From the NCBI GenBank assembly GCA_963691655.1, contig OY829326.1:149128998-149192997 (forward strand): a stretch of 64,000 bases of DNA. The letters run 5' to 3'. Below the pieces are notes generated by a model. That model was not told the DNA's origin. It saw nothing but the letters and a program-made list of their open reading frames with translations, and searched no databases. Position 1 is the stretch's first letter. Every line of letters begins with the position of its first letter. Shown in pieces: positions 10,887 through 22,824 of the stretch. The translations under genes were made by a program, and so were the position numbers. This DNA comes from Toxonevra muliebris. Its lineage: Eukaryota > Arthropoda > Insecta > Diptera > Pallopteridae.

Positions 10887-13800
10887 AACACTCGCTTAAT
10901 GCCCGCAAACGTGCTTGCAAACGATAGTTTTGCGAGCATAAATACGAGCGTCGCAAAACGCTGACAAAGATTTATCCTTCCACACTTTTTTATAATTCTG
11001 ATTCACTTCATATTTATATTGAATATAAGAAGGTTATGAAAATTAGCCACTAGACAAAGACGGGAATGTATGTTAAACGCACTTTACGTTTATGTACTTT
11101 ATGCTTTTTAAATTATAGGTATAATTTAGAATCCATCATTTTTTAATTTTCTTATTTTTATTATTTTTATTATTTATTTTTTTATTTTACAATACAGAGT
11201 AGTATAATAATATTGTAGTAATAGATAAGAATATTTGAAAATCTAGCAGAGCATAAAATTATTTATTTTCGTAGTTGTAATAGAAAATGACATGAATGAA
11301 AGACTCGCAAAAATATCGCAAAAGGCTCGTTACCGTTATCATAAATGACTCGAAAAAATATCTCTAAAGACTCGCAAAAGGCTCGTTATCATCATAAAGA
11401 TATCATCTTTTGCGAGTTTCGTAAACGAAACTTTTGCTGTCTCAAACTGAGCGACATATGATTGATTTTCGGATCCGTTAGCGATAGTTTTGGCCGCAAA
11501 ACTATCGCCAAAGTTTCGTAAACGATATCATTTGGTTCACTGGGTAAATTCAGACTTATCGCTGTGTATGAAAACTTGCCACTTGCTTATTGGTCAGGCT
11601 ATGTGATATTTAGTGAATAGCAATCGTTTTTGCTGGAAACATTTGCTAATTGCAGCTTTTTTTGCTGACCTATAGGAAGGCAAATTATTTTACTAATTGT
11701 GCAGCATTAATATTAATATTATTTTACTTCTTTAATAATCGCAAATGAAACTAAATTCAGTATAATTTATTTTAATACTTTTAAGAATAACTGTTGTCAA
11801 AATTTTCAAAATTGATCGTTAACCATGTCTGTCTACTATAGATGTAGAGCATATGCTTGAAAATCAATACTGGGACTCCAGAGATAAAAGTCTAACAGGT
11901 TGCTACTTGATCACCGATGCTCATACCAAAATGTATCAAAAACGTTAAACTTTTCTTACGTTTTTATTAGTTACGCTGATTAATCATATAAATAGTTGCG
12001 ATGAAAAAGATGGAATTGTTTAATCGCTTCTTTAATATCTTTATCATTCCATTACTCTATTACAGATTTAGCAACATACATACTTACATAAATATGTATA
12101 AAGTGTGTACTCAAAGTAGAAATCATTAAACGCGTTCATTTGCTATACAAAGCATACATAAATGACAAATATGTAGTAAATGTGTAAAAAAATGTTTCAC
12201 TAAACTTTTTTCTTACTTAACTATAAAACTACAAAATCACATACATTTTTGTGTCAATGAAGAAAAAAAACTAGTAATATCCAAGTAACTTACATTCATA
12301 TCTTTCTATGCTCCTCGGTGTTAGTTACATATGCACATTTACTCATATCTTCTTGTGCTTTCTATTACAGTTGAAGTTGAATACCACAAAACAATGCAAC
12401 ATATTCATTATTGCAATAATTGAAATACTCTTGTTGCTACTGTTATTGCTTCATATATGAGCCAAGGCGCCTTCTTCTACATTTCAATTTCAATTATACA
12501 TAAATCATGTGCTCATTTGTTTAGCTTGGTTGGCAAAGTTTTCTTCTACTTGTATTTTGTTGGTTGCTGTAGGTGTTATATGGTGGCATGGCAATCATTG
12601 CTTCTTTTGTTAGTTACCTGACGGCAATTGCCAACAACACCGCCACGTTGGAATGAGGAAATTCATAGAATTATTTGCATGCTTTAGTTTTGTAAGTAAT
12701 TGAAATGTATGCGCTTTTGTGCAGCAATAATAGATTTGTGTTTTCTTTTTCTTTAAATTCAATAAGGAATTTTGGTACAAAATCTTTATAAGGTTGGTAC
12801 TTATTTATAGATAAGGTTACATGAATTTTTGTGATGAAAGTAAATCAAAAATTAATTCATCATTGCCTTTTAAGCTATTCTTTTTATTTTGCTATCTTTT
12901 AGATAAATTATGGTTTGTGTCCATATATCGTATAAGTTCATATAATAATAAAAACAAATAATATCTATTGATTTCAAATTAACGTCAGTCATATGGATTG
13001 ATTTTGAGTGAGTGACACTTAAGTTTTCTGCTGACAACACCAAAAATGACACTGACGCACATGTGTATGTATGTATGTATGTATGTATCTGCAAAGTTAT
13101 GTATCTATGAATATTCTGAAACTTTTACTTGAGCAACTCACAATAAGCAATTTACTCCCCTCATATCACCACAAATTAACTTTAAGTAGATATGTACTAC
13201 CTACTGCTATGGTAATGCACATTAGCTTAACATAATCATTATCAACATCAGCAGTAACATCAGCAGCACTCATCATTTTCTTCGTTCTCTTCATCTTCTT
13301 TGCCATCTTCTTCATTGAAACTTTTTATACTTAACTACATATGTATCAGTCTATCATCTGCCGACGTTTGTTGTTCTATCTCCCCTCCGAAAATTGGGGT
13401 CTTTCGCACTTACATTGTACGTCAATGAATTGAACAACGAATGCGGAAATTTATATTTGCAGTAAAGACAAAAATAAAAAATAAAATAAATACATGTAGC
13501 AGGGGCGTATTTAAAATTAACGCAAGAGGAAAAATCATTTCGTTAACTATAATTTAAAATATTGAAGGGGATTTAGCCAACTTCTATAGCAACTTTAACC
13601 AAAATGAAATGTTTATGAATATAAATTATTCCAACATTTTTAAGATTCAAAAATTTCTATAAAATTCTTCGGAATTTTGTGTCATTTTTATGGAATTTAC
13701 TTGAAAATGTTACTTCTTAGTTTTTGTTCTATTTTTTAAATAAAAAAAGTAAAAGTGAAAAAAAAACTTGGGATTGTTTGTCCCTAGATATTCTACACTA

Positions 13801-15077
13801 ACACAGTACAACATCATTTTTTCATGACAATAAATAAATGATTTTTTGAAATAAAACGCTGCCCTGATCATTATCTCCGAAGAAACATATAAAACAGCTA
13901 CGACATAATTTTTTTTTTTTACAAGGATTTAAGGTCACGGCAGTGCGCTAATAAAACTCGGTAAGAAAATTTATTATTACTGGCATCTAAGGGAAAATAG
14001 TTTGATATGAAAAGTTGAACATTTTTAAAGTAAAACTTAACACGAAATTTTTGAAATGAAACTCTATAACGAAATCCTATGAACTCTCAGCACAATAAAA
14101 ATAAAATAGGCCACTCTCTATAGAAGTGTGCGTGTATGTAAGATGTCTATGTGTATCAAGACACTGTTAGTATGCCAAGGTGAGACAACAGATTGTAGAG
14201 AGAACGTAAAGAAAAGTATAAAAAAAAGTATAGAGTGAACACTCTTTCGTCGCATAGATTCGTTCTTTTACCCAGTTGAACTTAGGATGATCGTAGGAGT
14301 AATCATCGTGCGCCCCAAAGCAAGCAATGGATTATTACTTATTGTTCCAGAGCCATTGCATTTCGCACTCATTTTTAACATTGCATGTGGTAAAGCATAA
14401 CGTACGAACGATTACGAACACGACCAGCATTCTCTCCCTCTCAATTTTTAAAATTAGCGATTGAGAGGAATTAATTTTTTCTTATTATTGGATTGAGTGG
14501 ATTTATTGATTGAGTAAAAAAAAAAAATCTCTGTTGATATTTTTTTTAACTGATGTGCAGTACCTTGCTGTAACTCTATGTCTGACAAATCTAAACTCAA
14601 ATGAAATTTAACTTATGTTGTATTGTGTATCAAGGATGATATGAATTATATAAATGTTTAAATATTCATTTTTTTATTAAACAAAAATTCAATTAAATAT
14701 AAATATACAAAATATACATATGTTTTGTTTTGGTGGTGGTGAATTTTATCTTCCACCATATTTTTTTTTTTTTTTTTTTTGAACTTTCACTATTTATATT
14801 TTCAATATTTTCCCCTCTTCACTATTTTCTTAATTTTTCAAAATTATTTAATTTAAAATTTGTTATTTTTTTTTGATTTTGTAATCACTGATTTACTTCT
14901 TTTTTTTTTATACACTCCGATACGCGAAGTCAAAAATATTGACAAATCGAAAAAATCTCAACTTACCGATTTCAAGAGAATTTACTGTTATTATTATTTG
15001 CTTTGTTTTTGTAAAATTCAACGTTTTCTGTTCTGTTGTTATTCGTTAGACGATTACATTTGTTTTTGTTGTTTCTT

Positions 15078-15188
15078 ATTCTTGGTTTTCACTATGTCAA
15101 ATTTGCCAACATGTTGGCAATTTTATATGGGAAATTCTCTCGTTCTCTCTCTTTGACAGGGAATATGACATAGTGAAAACGAAGCATT
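15078..15188. mobile_element. Small MITE, copy 1 (~110 bp)
   Basis: The ends are inverted: TTGGTTTTCACTATGTCAAA on the left and TATGACATAGTGAAAAC on the right. A second copy at 43507-43626 has the same ends and the same interior order (a TTTGCC..TTGGCAA block, GGGAAATTCTCTC-type text, a CTCTCTTT run). It has no coding capacity. Confidence 0.7.
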
Positions 15189-15192
15189 ATGC

Positions 15193-15718
15193 TATAAACA
15201 CAACCAAAGCAGCCGGCCTCTAACCGCTTACTTCTTCTGAGAGAATAACCACAATAAGAGCGTCAAGAATATGTAAAAGAAAAACCAAAACAAGAGCTGT
15301 TGGATTTGATTATTGTTTTAACAGCTCAGTTTTTTTTTATTTAAGTTATTAATTATCAAAAAATAAAGAGAAAACTTCAATATTCTGTAATTTGAAAAAA
15401 TTTTTGGATAAATTAAAATTATTTACATCGTTTATTGTGCAAAAATCATCAAAAGAATGAAAAAATTAAAAGGAAACTCGAAAAAATACATATATTTTCG
15501 TACTAAAACTTGCCAGCACTTGGCTTTTTTTGAAAAATATGGCAATGTTTCACATCTCACAAGAGAGAAAACATTGTGAAGTTGAGAAAATTTGAATTGA
15601 ATCTAGTGTAGCTACGTTGAGGCGGCAGCAAGCCGCATAAATTTTTTCCCATACATACATATCAAATTCTGTGTGTTTGTTGTTGAAGCTGAGGCCGGCT
15701 GCTTTGGTTGTGTTTATA
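15193..15718. repeat. Perfect 28-bp inverted repeat pair bounding 526 bp
   Basis: The 28 bases at 15193-15220 (beginning TATAAACACAACC, ending CCGGCCTC) are the exact reverse complement of 15691-15718. The outer bases are TA-rich, so a TA target duplication is possible. The 470-bp interior is AT-rich and noncoding. The likely reading is a MITE with well-kept terminal repeats; a hairpin-forming regulatory element is the alternative. Confidence 0.65.
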
Positions 15719-17025
15719 CCATCAAAAGAGAACCAAACTACTTGTTGGTGTTTGTTTTGTTATTTGTGTATGCAGATAATTCGTTAGATAATTCTGAGAA
15801 ATGCCGTTACTCATGTCTTCTCTCTCTCTCATTTGTTATTTACTCGCGCTTAAGCAATGATTTTCACAACGATGAATGCCAATGCTTTGTTCAAGGAGTG
15901 AATTTTAAAGAGCTTCCGACGCCAATATTTTGGGATTGGCTAATCCAATTTTAAATCTGATAATTTTTGGCTAACCTACTCGTCAAGCTCTTTAAACTGA
16001 TATATAATATGATAGTGTAGCACTTCTAGATCTTCTGGAATAAAATTGTAGTTACACTAATAAATGTATAGATTCTATAACATATAACTTAGATCGATAG
16101 AAGCTATAAGTAATGAGATATTAGGCTGTAAGTTAAACTGTAACCAGAAAAACCGTTATTTTGTCACATCTCGAAAACTTACCCATAGAAAAAAAAATGA
16201 ATATGATTTTCGTGTTCAGCTGCCTCGAATTAATTTAGAAAACACTCTTTGGTTCATGTTATATTTTCAATGTATTCCAGTGTAATAGATCGGCAACTTG
16301 AATTAGTAAAGACAACTGTTACACCCCTGGAAGTTTGGTGACCGGTAAAAAATGTAGAAACAACTTTTTTCAAAACATGTCGTCAAAGAAAAATGTTGCG
16401 AATTCAGTTACAATAATGTTTGGAAGAATTTTTAAACTTATGAGTGATTTGACGTTGATTTGACTACAAATTATGCCCGGTTTCCGAAAATCAAAAGAAC
16501 TTTAATTTTTTTCATACAAATTTGGGCATCTCTAGTGTATAAGTAAATATTCAGATATATATTTACACGCACTAAAAAACCCAGAGGTTGAAAAAGACGA
16601 TGAGGTCTTTTCATGTCTTTTCGTTTGCCTTCAAAAAGTCAATACGATGTTATTTTAATCGGTAATGACAAAAGAGGAAATAAGAAGTAAAGAAAAGGAT
16701 GGGTGAAAAGAAGGGAGAAGAATAAGAGGGGGAAATAATTTTTCTGCGTAAAAAATATTCAGGAACCAATTTACCATTATATTTTTTTTTCTATTGAATT
16801 GTAAAGCAAAAAAGGCCTTTGAACCTCAATCTCCTTCCCTTAAATGCGCAATTATATTCGTTACTCTTAATCACATACTGTGAGGTGTAATTGCTTTAAT
16901 TCTATTGATAAGCAGGAAACAGGAAATGGAAAACACTTTAAGTAATCTTATTTATTTTATCTTACCAGTTTCAGAATTGTCATCCTTTTTCTCATTTGAT
17001 ATTTTTCGTTTTTTCTTTTTTACAG

Positions 17026-17143
17026 TGGCGATGCATTGGCAACACTATTCTCAGCACTTTATGGTAAACTATTGGTGGTTATGGGCGTTGCATTTCCAAT
17101 GGCTGAAGTTATTTCCACTTATATACCACCTTCATTTTATGAG
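17026..17143 (+). CDS. OtopL: Otopetrin exon (first membrane helix)
   Basis: The 118-bp exon lies between a T-rich acceptor ending TACAG and the donor GAG|GTAAGT. Its first base completes the Ala codon split from the previous exon. It encodes GDALATLFSALYGKLLVVMG and ends IPPSFYE: a short polar lead followed by transmembrane helix 1, with the conserved otopetrin pattern of small residues and a charged end. It finishes on a codon boundary, matching the phase of the next exon. Confidence 0.93.
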
Positions 17144-17829
17144 GTAAGTTTAAAGAGTACTTTAAATGAAATGAAATTAATGAGATTTTAATAAACTGTG
17201 TTAAGGCAAAAATCACGATTACTGAATAAACAGCGAGTTCTGTGAAGAATATTTTAATAGGGGATTTCGGGTTTTCGAAAATTCAAGCGAATAATATCTT
17301 ATTTAAAACTTTGGTATTTCTCTATAAATTCGGTTGAAATATAAATATTATATTTAAATCTCTACCTATCTGGATTACTGACTCCTGCAATCGTATTATT
17401 TCGCGCATTATATCCCTCTACCACACATACTTTCGTATGTACATTTGTTTTGAGTTTTTTGTATTAACAAACCACTTCATACAATGGTTTTAGCTTAAAA
17501 AAAGAGGTGGTTTTTACTAAAAGTTTTATTTGGTAAATAATAAAAATTTTATGTTTATTTGTTGTGTTTTTTTTTCTAGTTTCGGGTTAAAAGGTTTATG
17601 TAATAACAAAATTTCTATGCTTTTAATAGAATGCATTTATTTTGAAGCTTGAATGCAGGCAATAAAAATAAATACACACATAAAAAAATCGCAACTCAGT
17701 TTAATGCAATAGCTGCAGTAGAATCGTTAAACTTTCCTGTATTTAGAAATGTTTTGGTACTACACTAAGCCTAATATTAGCAATGAGCTGGAAAGTAGCT
17801 CATTGCCATTTCTCCAATTATTCATAATT

Positions 17830-18570
17830 GTTATATAAATTCTTGGTGTCCAAATCTATTTGAAAGGCAAAATTTTTATTTAAACAAAACGCACAAAAAT
17901 TCTTCTTCTTCTTCAAACTTATAATCTGTTAAAAAAAAACGAATTTGAAATTACTTTTTAGTCGTGTGTCCACCTAAATTTGAAATGCAAAATTTCAACG
18001 AAATTCACTCTAGTGTAGGATACTTTGAGTAGTTGATACTTTTACCCCGATACCCGATACTTTTATTATGAGTACTAGTGCTCATTAAGTACATTGATGC
18101 TGATAACAAATTTGATACTTTTCAAAATTTCCAGTGCAAAAATTAGTATTAAAACATGCTAAAGCAATCAAAATTAAACAGTACAATTTATAATTAGATG
18201 ATGGTAATTTATTTTTAGATATACAGAACATATGATCGGCCGGATTTTGAGCTGTGCCACTTTTGTAGTTAGGGTGCGATATTTAGCTATATTAAATAAA
18301 TATCTGCAATTTTTATCTATATTTTAATATACGTATATATGAATTCAAAAAATCAAAAATTTACATATACTTCACAAATTTGTTCAGCACATTGTATGAA
18401 TTTTTTCTACATTAGGTATCGAAACCCGATACTTTAGGTATCGAGTACATTTATGCCGATACTTTTGAGTACCCGATACTTTTCGGTCGATACTTCAAAT
18501 GAGTACAGTATCGATACTTTCCCTTCGATACCATTTCCCTACTCTCGTGTGTCCGCACTATAACCCAAAT
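17830..18570 (+). repeat. Dispersed repeat, copy 2 (interrupted)
   Basis: This matches the copy at 172-347 as two pieces, 17830-18015 and 18542-18570. The break is exactly at CTCTAGTG/CTCTCGTG, where a 526-bp element sits between 8-bp duplications. The comparison with the uninterrupted copy defines the insertion without any outside data. Confidence 0.65.
18016..18541. mobile_element. hAT-like nonautonomous element (526 bp) with 8-bp duplication
   Basis: The left end TAGGATACTTTG and the complement of the right end (TAGGGAAATGG) begin alike. The flanks CTCTAGTG (18008-18015) and CTCTCGTG (18542-18549) are an 8-bp target duplication with one mismatch, typical of hAT. Many copies of GATACTTTT and the complementary AGTATCG lie near both ends and resemble subterminal transposase-binding repeats. 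No reading frame is present. Confidence 0.75.
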
Positions 18571-18905
18571 TTTTAACAAAGAAAAATCTAAAAAACAATA
18601 CACGCAGTGCTGCACTTTAAATGCAAATGCACCAAAAATGCTGTTGTAGTACAAATGTACTTTTTGATTTCAAATTGTACCAAAAATATCATCACTGATT
18701 TCTATACACAATAGAATTTGATTCAATCACATTTTATATCGCACATGTTATATTGTCTATACTCTGCTCTACTCTCCATATCGATCGTTGATGTGTACAG
18801 CATTATCATTTATTTTTTTATTCCGAAAAAATTACCTAATACACTGTCTTACTATTGCACTGATACCAAGGCTGTGATCGACATTCTATGAATTATTGGG
18901 ATGTA

Positions 18906-20061
18906 TTGGGAGTATGAATGTATAAACTTGTAATTGTGACTAACTTCATATCTATCATGCGCGCCATTTTTGTGACATTGACAGCTATTCTATCTCGAAG
19001 AGCGCCAAAAATGCTATAAGAATTGATCTGTCAAATAATTTTCATAATTTTACAAAAGCGTTTTACTATAGCTGAAAATGCCGAATTTCGTGCCAACAAA
19101 ACAACATTTGCGGGAAGTTTTAATTTACTTCTTCCATTTAAAGAAAAACGCAACTGAAGCACATCGTTTACTCACTGAAGCTTATCCTGACTGTGCTATA
19201 GACGTGAGAATGTGTCAGGTGTGGTATGCCCGTTTCAAAAGTGGTGATTTTGATGTTGAAGACAGGGAACGTTCAGGCGGCCCAAAAAAGTTCGAAGATG
19301 AAGAATTGAAAATATTACTCGAAAACGATTCATGCCAAACGCAACAAGAACTTGCAGAATCTTTAGGAGTTGCTCAATCAACCATTTCTAAACGATTAAA
19401 AGCATTGGGAATGATTCAAAAGAAAGAAAATTGGGTGCCGTACGAATTGAAGCCGAGAGACGTCGAACGACGATTTTTCACATGTGAACTGCTGATTGAA
19501 CGACAGAAAAGAAAGGGTTTTCTGCATCGTATTGTGACTGGCGATGAAAAGTGGATACGCTACGATAACCCAAAGCGTAAAAAATCAAGGGGACCACCCC
19601 TGTTGAAACCGAATGAAACGATCACTGGCGACCGCTACCGACTACAATTGATGCGTTTGAGCCGAGCATTAAAGGATAAGAGGCCAGAATATGAGAATAG
19701 ACACGACGAAGTTATTCTTCAGCATGACAATGCTCGGCCGCATGTTGCAAGGCAAGTAAAAACATACTTGGAAACGTTGAAATGGGAAGTGCTACCCCAC
19801 CCACCGTATTCTCCAGACATTGCTCCTTCTGATTACCACTTGTTCCGATCGATGACCGTCTTTTGAAGAACTCAAAAAATAGGTCGATTCGTGGATAGCC
19901 TCAAAAGATGAGGAGTTCTTTTGACGGGGAATCCGTATGCTACCAGAAATATAAGAAAAGGTTGTGTCTAACGATGGACAATACTTTAAAGAATAAATTT
20001 ATAATCACTTTTTCACAATAAATGTCCAAATTACTTGACTCCACGCCATCACAATACCCAA
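18906..20061 (+). mobile_element. mariner element, copy B
   Basis: The left terminus TTGGGAGTATGAATG follows TA at 18904-18905. The right end is divergent but still reaches CCCAA before TA (20062-20063). The 5' untranslated part (GACATTGACAGCTATTCTATCTCGAAGAGCGCC) is the same text as in copy D, in the opposite orientation. The transposase is on the plus strand and carries two deletions. Confidence 0.85.
19078..19990 (+). pseudogene. mariner transposase pseudogene (copy B)
   Basis: The start MPNFVPTKQHLREVL at 19078 is intact. The frame runs 262 residues through the DNA-binding region (EELKILLE, then QTQQELAESLGV) and the linker WVPYELKPRDVERRFFTCE to HRIVTGDEKW, the first catalytic Asp. About 32 codons are then missing in frame between KKSRGPP and LLKPNETITG. 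The second and third Asp (LQHDNARPH and YSPDIAPSDYHLF) remain. A second deletion after FRSMT shifts the frame to a stop at 19866, although the remaining C-terminus can be followed to the stop after GGACAATACTTTAAAGAA. The missing block lies in the RNase H-like fold, so the product would be inactive. Confidence 0.9.
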
Positions 20062-21451
20062 TATTTAGGTAGTCAAGTCTTAAATCAAAATCTCCTCAAA
20101 TCAAGTAAATAAATTATATCAACACCTCTTTTTTGCATATTCTTTTTGCTTAAATATTTCATGTATTTCCTATGTCATTTCTACAAATGATATAATTTTT
20201 CATCGAATTCAATCTAAACTTTTACATACAATCTGAACAAATTGCTTCTGATAGTAAGATATAAGTGAGTGCTGGTTCTTGTTGCCTTTTTTGTCACATT
20301 TAATCCTTAAAATGTCAACAGAATCTAACAAGTAAATCAATAAACTATGCACAACATACAAATGTTTCTCATGAGTGGGTGACCCTCTACCGACTTCTAC
20401 AACGACCGACCTCCAGTAAGTATGCAAAAGATGTTAACACTAAAGAGTACGCGAGTAGTCAACTACAGAAGAAAAAAAGAAACAAAAAGACAGCAACAAC
20501 GACATACGACAGCACACTACACTACACAACAGAAACACCAACACCAATACCAAAACAACAACGTGTGACAAGGGAAAAGTTAATGTCATTTGCAATTGAA
20601 CATGACATATGTGGTGGCATTCATACCCCGTCCGCGCATTTGGGATCTGAACTTTTAAGAGCCTGGCGGGCTTGTGTTTAACACCATGCACGAGTAACAT
20701 TTTATGCGCTTGAGGCGACAGCTACAATAACAGCAGCAGTAAGAGTAGCAACGATAACGACAGCGACATCAGCGCGTTCGCTAAATGTTGTCTGAGATTA
20801 AAATTGATTTTTTGGGTGATTAATTTCCGGTTGTGAATTGTTTGTGTAGATAGGTAAGTAGGTGCAGTAAACGTTTTACACGTTTTGTAGGTGTATGTGT
20901 GTATGTGTGTAGGAAACATTTGTTTAACGTTTGGAAACAAAAATTTTAATTTATTGCTTGATTTCGTGTAATGAAAATTTAAAATTCAATTTCCATTTTC
21001 CGTGATGTTAAGCCCAAATACATTTCCCATTTTTATTGTATTCATATTTTCTTGAGTGCATTTTCATCTCTCAAAGATTCATAGTCTTCATAATGTATGA
21101 TAATAAAGTTTTTCATCGTTATCATAAAAACACTAAAACGTTCCATAAATAATAAATTTTCTTATTTATTATGCACATTTGCCAAAACAGAAACGGGCAT
21201 ATGCTACAGTGTGATCGCATTCAGTGAAACTATTTACTAAGCTAGCAATCAAAAGGATTACAGTCGCAGCCAAATCAAAAAAAAAAAAATAAATAAAATT
21301 GTAATCAATCTTTAGCACTACTCGAGTTGCAAGATATAAAGTTAGAGTGGACTAAAATGTTTGAGCACTTGAGAAAAGCATTTAAAAAATAGTTTTAGTT
21401 TAGTTTTATTGCTTTCAACTTTATAAGTATTTTATAGAAAAACTTTATATA

Positions 21452-21867
21452 AGCTGCGTTTTATTCGCCACTTGCTTTTTAGTTGAGTATAACTAGCCGC
21501 GATAATTCTATTTGAAAGCAACAACAAAGCCGCAGAGATAACACATAAAATTATAGCTGTTATGTTTATTTAACAAGTTTTTTAACTACATCAAATTCTA
21601 CTGTGAACTGCTAATAGTGAAAGAAGAAGCATAACAGTTTGGCAAAAAACAAAAAAGAAAATGACTGCCGGCGAAAAGAAGTTGAAATCGTTGTTAAATA
21701 TACTCATAAAGAGTAAAAACTAAAAACAATGCCCACGATTGACTGAGATGTTTCATTTTTAGCTGCTGAACTAATTCATTGTGAATAACAATATAACATA
21801 GAAGAGACTTAACAACTTGGTCGTTTTATTCGCACTTGTTAAACTATCTGGCGAACAAAACGCAGCT
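21452..21867. mobile_element. Inverted-repeat MITE (~416 bp)
   Basis: AGCTGCGTTTTATTCGCCA (21452-21470) and the complement of 21849-21867 (AGCTGCGTTTTGTTCGCCA) match at 18 of 19 bases. The interior is AT-rich and noncoding. The flanks are TATA-like on both sides (TTATATA and ATAG), so a TA-type target is possible. Confidence 0.6.
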
Positions 21868-22824
21868 ATAGCTAGTTTTTATAATGGCTTTGACCGCACA
21901 TAGCGTTGGTTTATAAGCCAAAGTGATAGATAACACCATTTACTCAAACCCAGTTCTAACGTTCAGCTTTAACCTAGTACCGATTTTGATGCTGTGTTGT
22001 TGTAAGTTTAATGATTGACAAATTAGTCCCAAAACTAAATCAATAAATTATATTTCTAATATATCTCTGGGAACACGATTTCAATTTCAAGCATGGAAAG
22101 CTTCCCTCAATATTGCTCAAAATCTAAATTTTTATTATTTCATGCGTTTAATGGAACCAGCCATTAACTCAATGAAGTTTTATGCTATCCTATTAGCGAC
22201 GATCTCAAGAGTTCGTTATGAAATTAGTTGGATGCCACCAAGCTTTTATTAACAGAAAGCGGAAATTGATTATTCTTTTTTTATTTTACACAATATTAGG
22301 AAGTTTGTTAAAATTGTTTCGGAAAAGAACGATTCAAATTTTTTTAGCAGAGAAAAAGTATATTTTATATTTGTATTTACTTTTTCCTGTAGTTCCACTG
22401 ATTTTAAATATATCAGAAATTAATAGGAAAGATTTGATATTTTGGCAAGTCTTCCAAAATTTCTTTCACCCCAAAGTAGCAGCCACTAATAGCGGCTATC
22501 AAATATACACTAGAAGAGCTCTCAAATGGGTTCACAAGCAATGGTCGCCCTTGAGTTGGGATATGCACTTGAGTCCGTAATGACTGACTAATTTCTTAAG
22601 TGAGGATAATAAGAGCTAGTAAAAGAGAGAGTAACTCTGTTTTATTGTGTGCTCGAGAGAGTAAAAAAAAGAGCATTAGAACGAACTAGTGTTTTCGTTT
22701 GCACTACATTGTACTGTTTAGTCAGCTTTTATACACACCGATTTCTGCCCGATTTCTCTCACTGACTTTCTGTTCATTGGCGAGGGAGACTAGACGAAAA
22801 TAAACGAGTCAAGATCGGCTGTGC

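Larger units (their letters stand above)
8560..11542. mobile_element. hAT-like nonautonomous element, split by a retrotransposon
   Basis: The left end CAGTGGACCACG (8560) and the complement of the right end (CAGTGAACCAAATG, ending 11542) share 9 of the first 10 bases. Several internal blocks recur in both orientations: AACTATCGC with GCGATAGTTT, and TACGAGCGTC. Removing the nested retrotransposon leaves about 0.75 kb with no reading frame. CAGTG ends suggest the hAT superfamily, but the 8 bases on each side (8552-8559 and 11543-11550) do not form a convincing target duplication. Confidence 0.5.
5247..17025 (+). other. Otopetrin intron 1 (11.8 kb)
   Basis: The donor GTAAGT is at 5247 and the acceptor TTTTTTCTTTTTTACAG ends at 17025. 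The intron carries a maT element (6796-7765), a hairpin-type tandem array (7944-8298), a hAT-like element with a nested non-LTR copy (8560-11542), a small MITE (15078-15188) and a 28-bp perfect inverted repeat pair (15193-15718). The stretches 5247-6795, 11543-15077 and 15719-17025 are AT-rich with no gene seen. They include a GTAT microsatellite near 13063-13087. Confidence 0.85.

Noticed and set aside
13063..13087. GTAT tetranucleotide run as a functional element
   Set aside because: An ordinary short microsatellite in an intron.
22218..22580. 120-codon hydrophobic frame
   Set aside because: It is AT-driven (Ile, Leu, Phe, Lys, Tyr), has no family pattern and no splice context; it lies in an intron.
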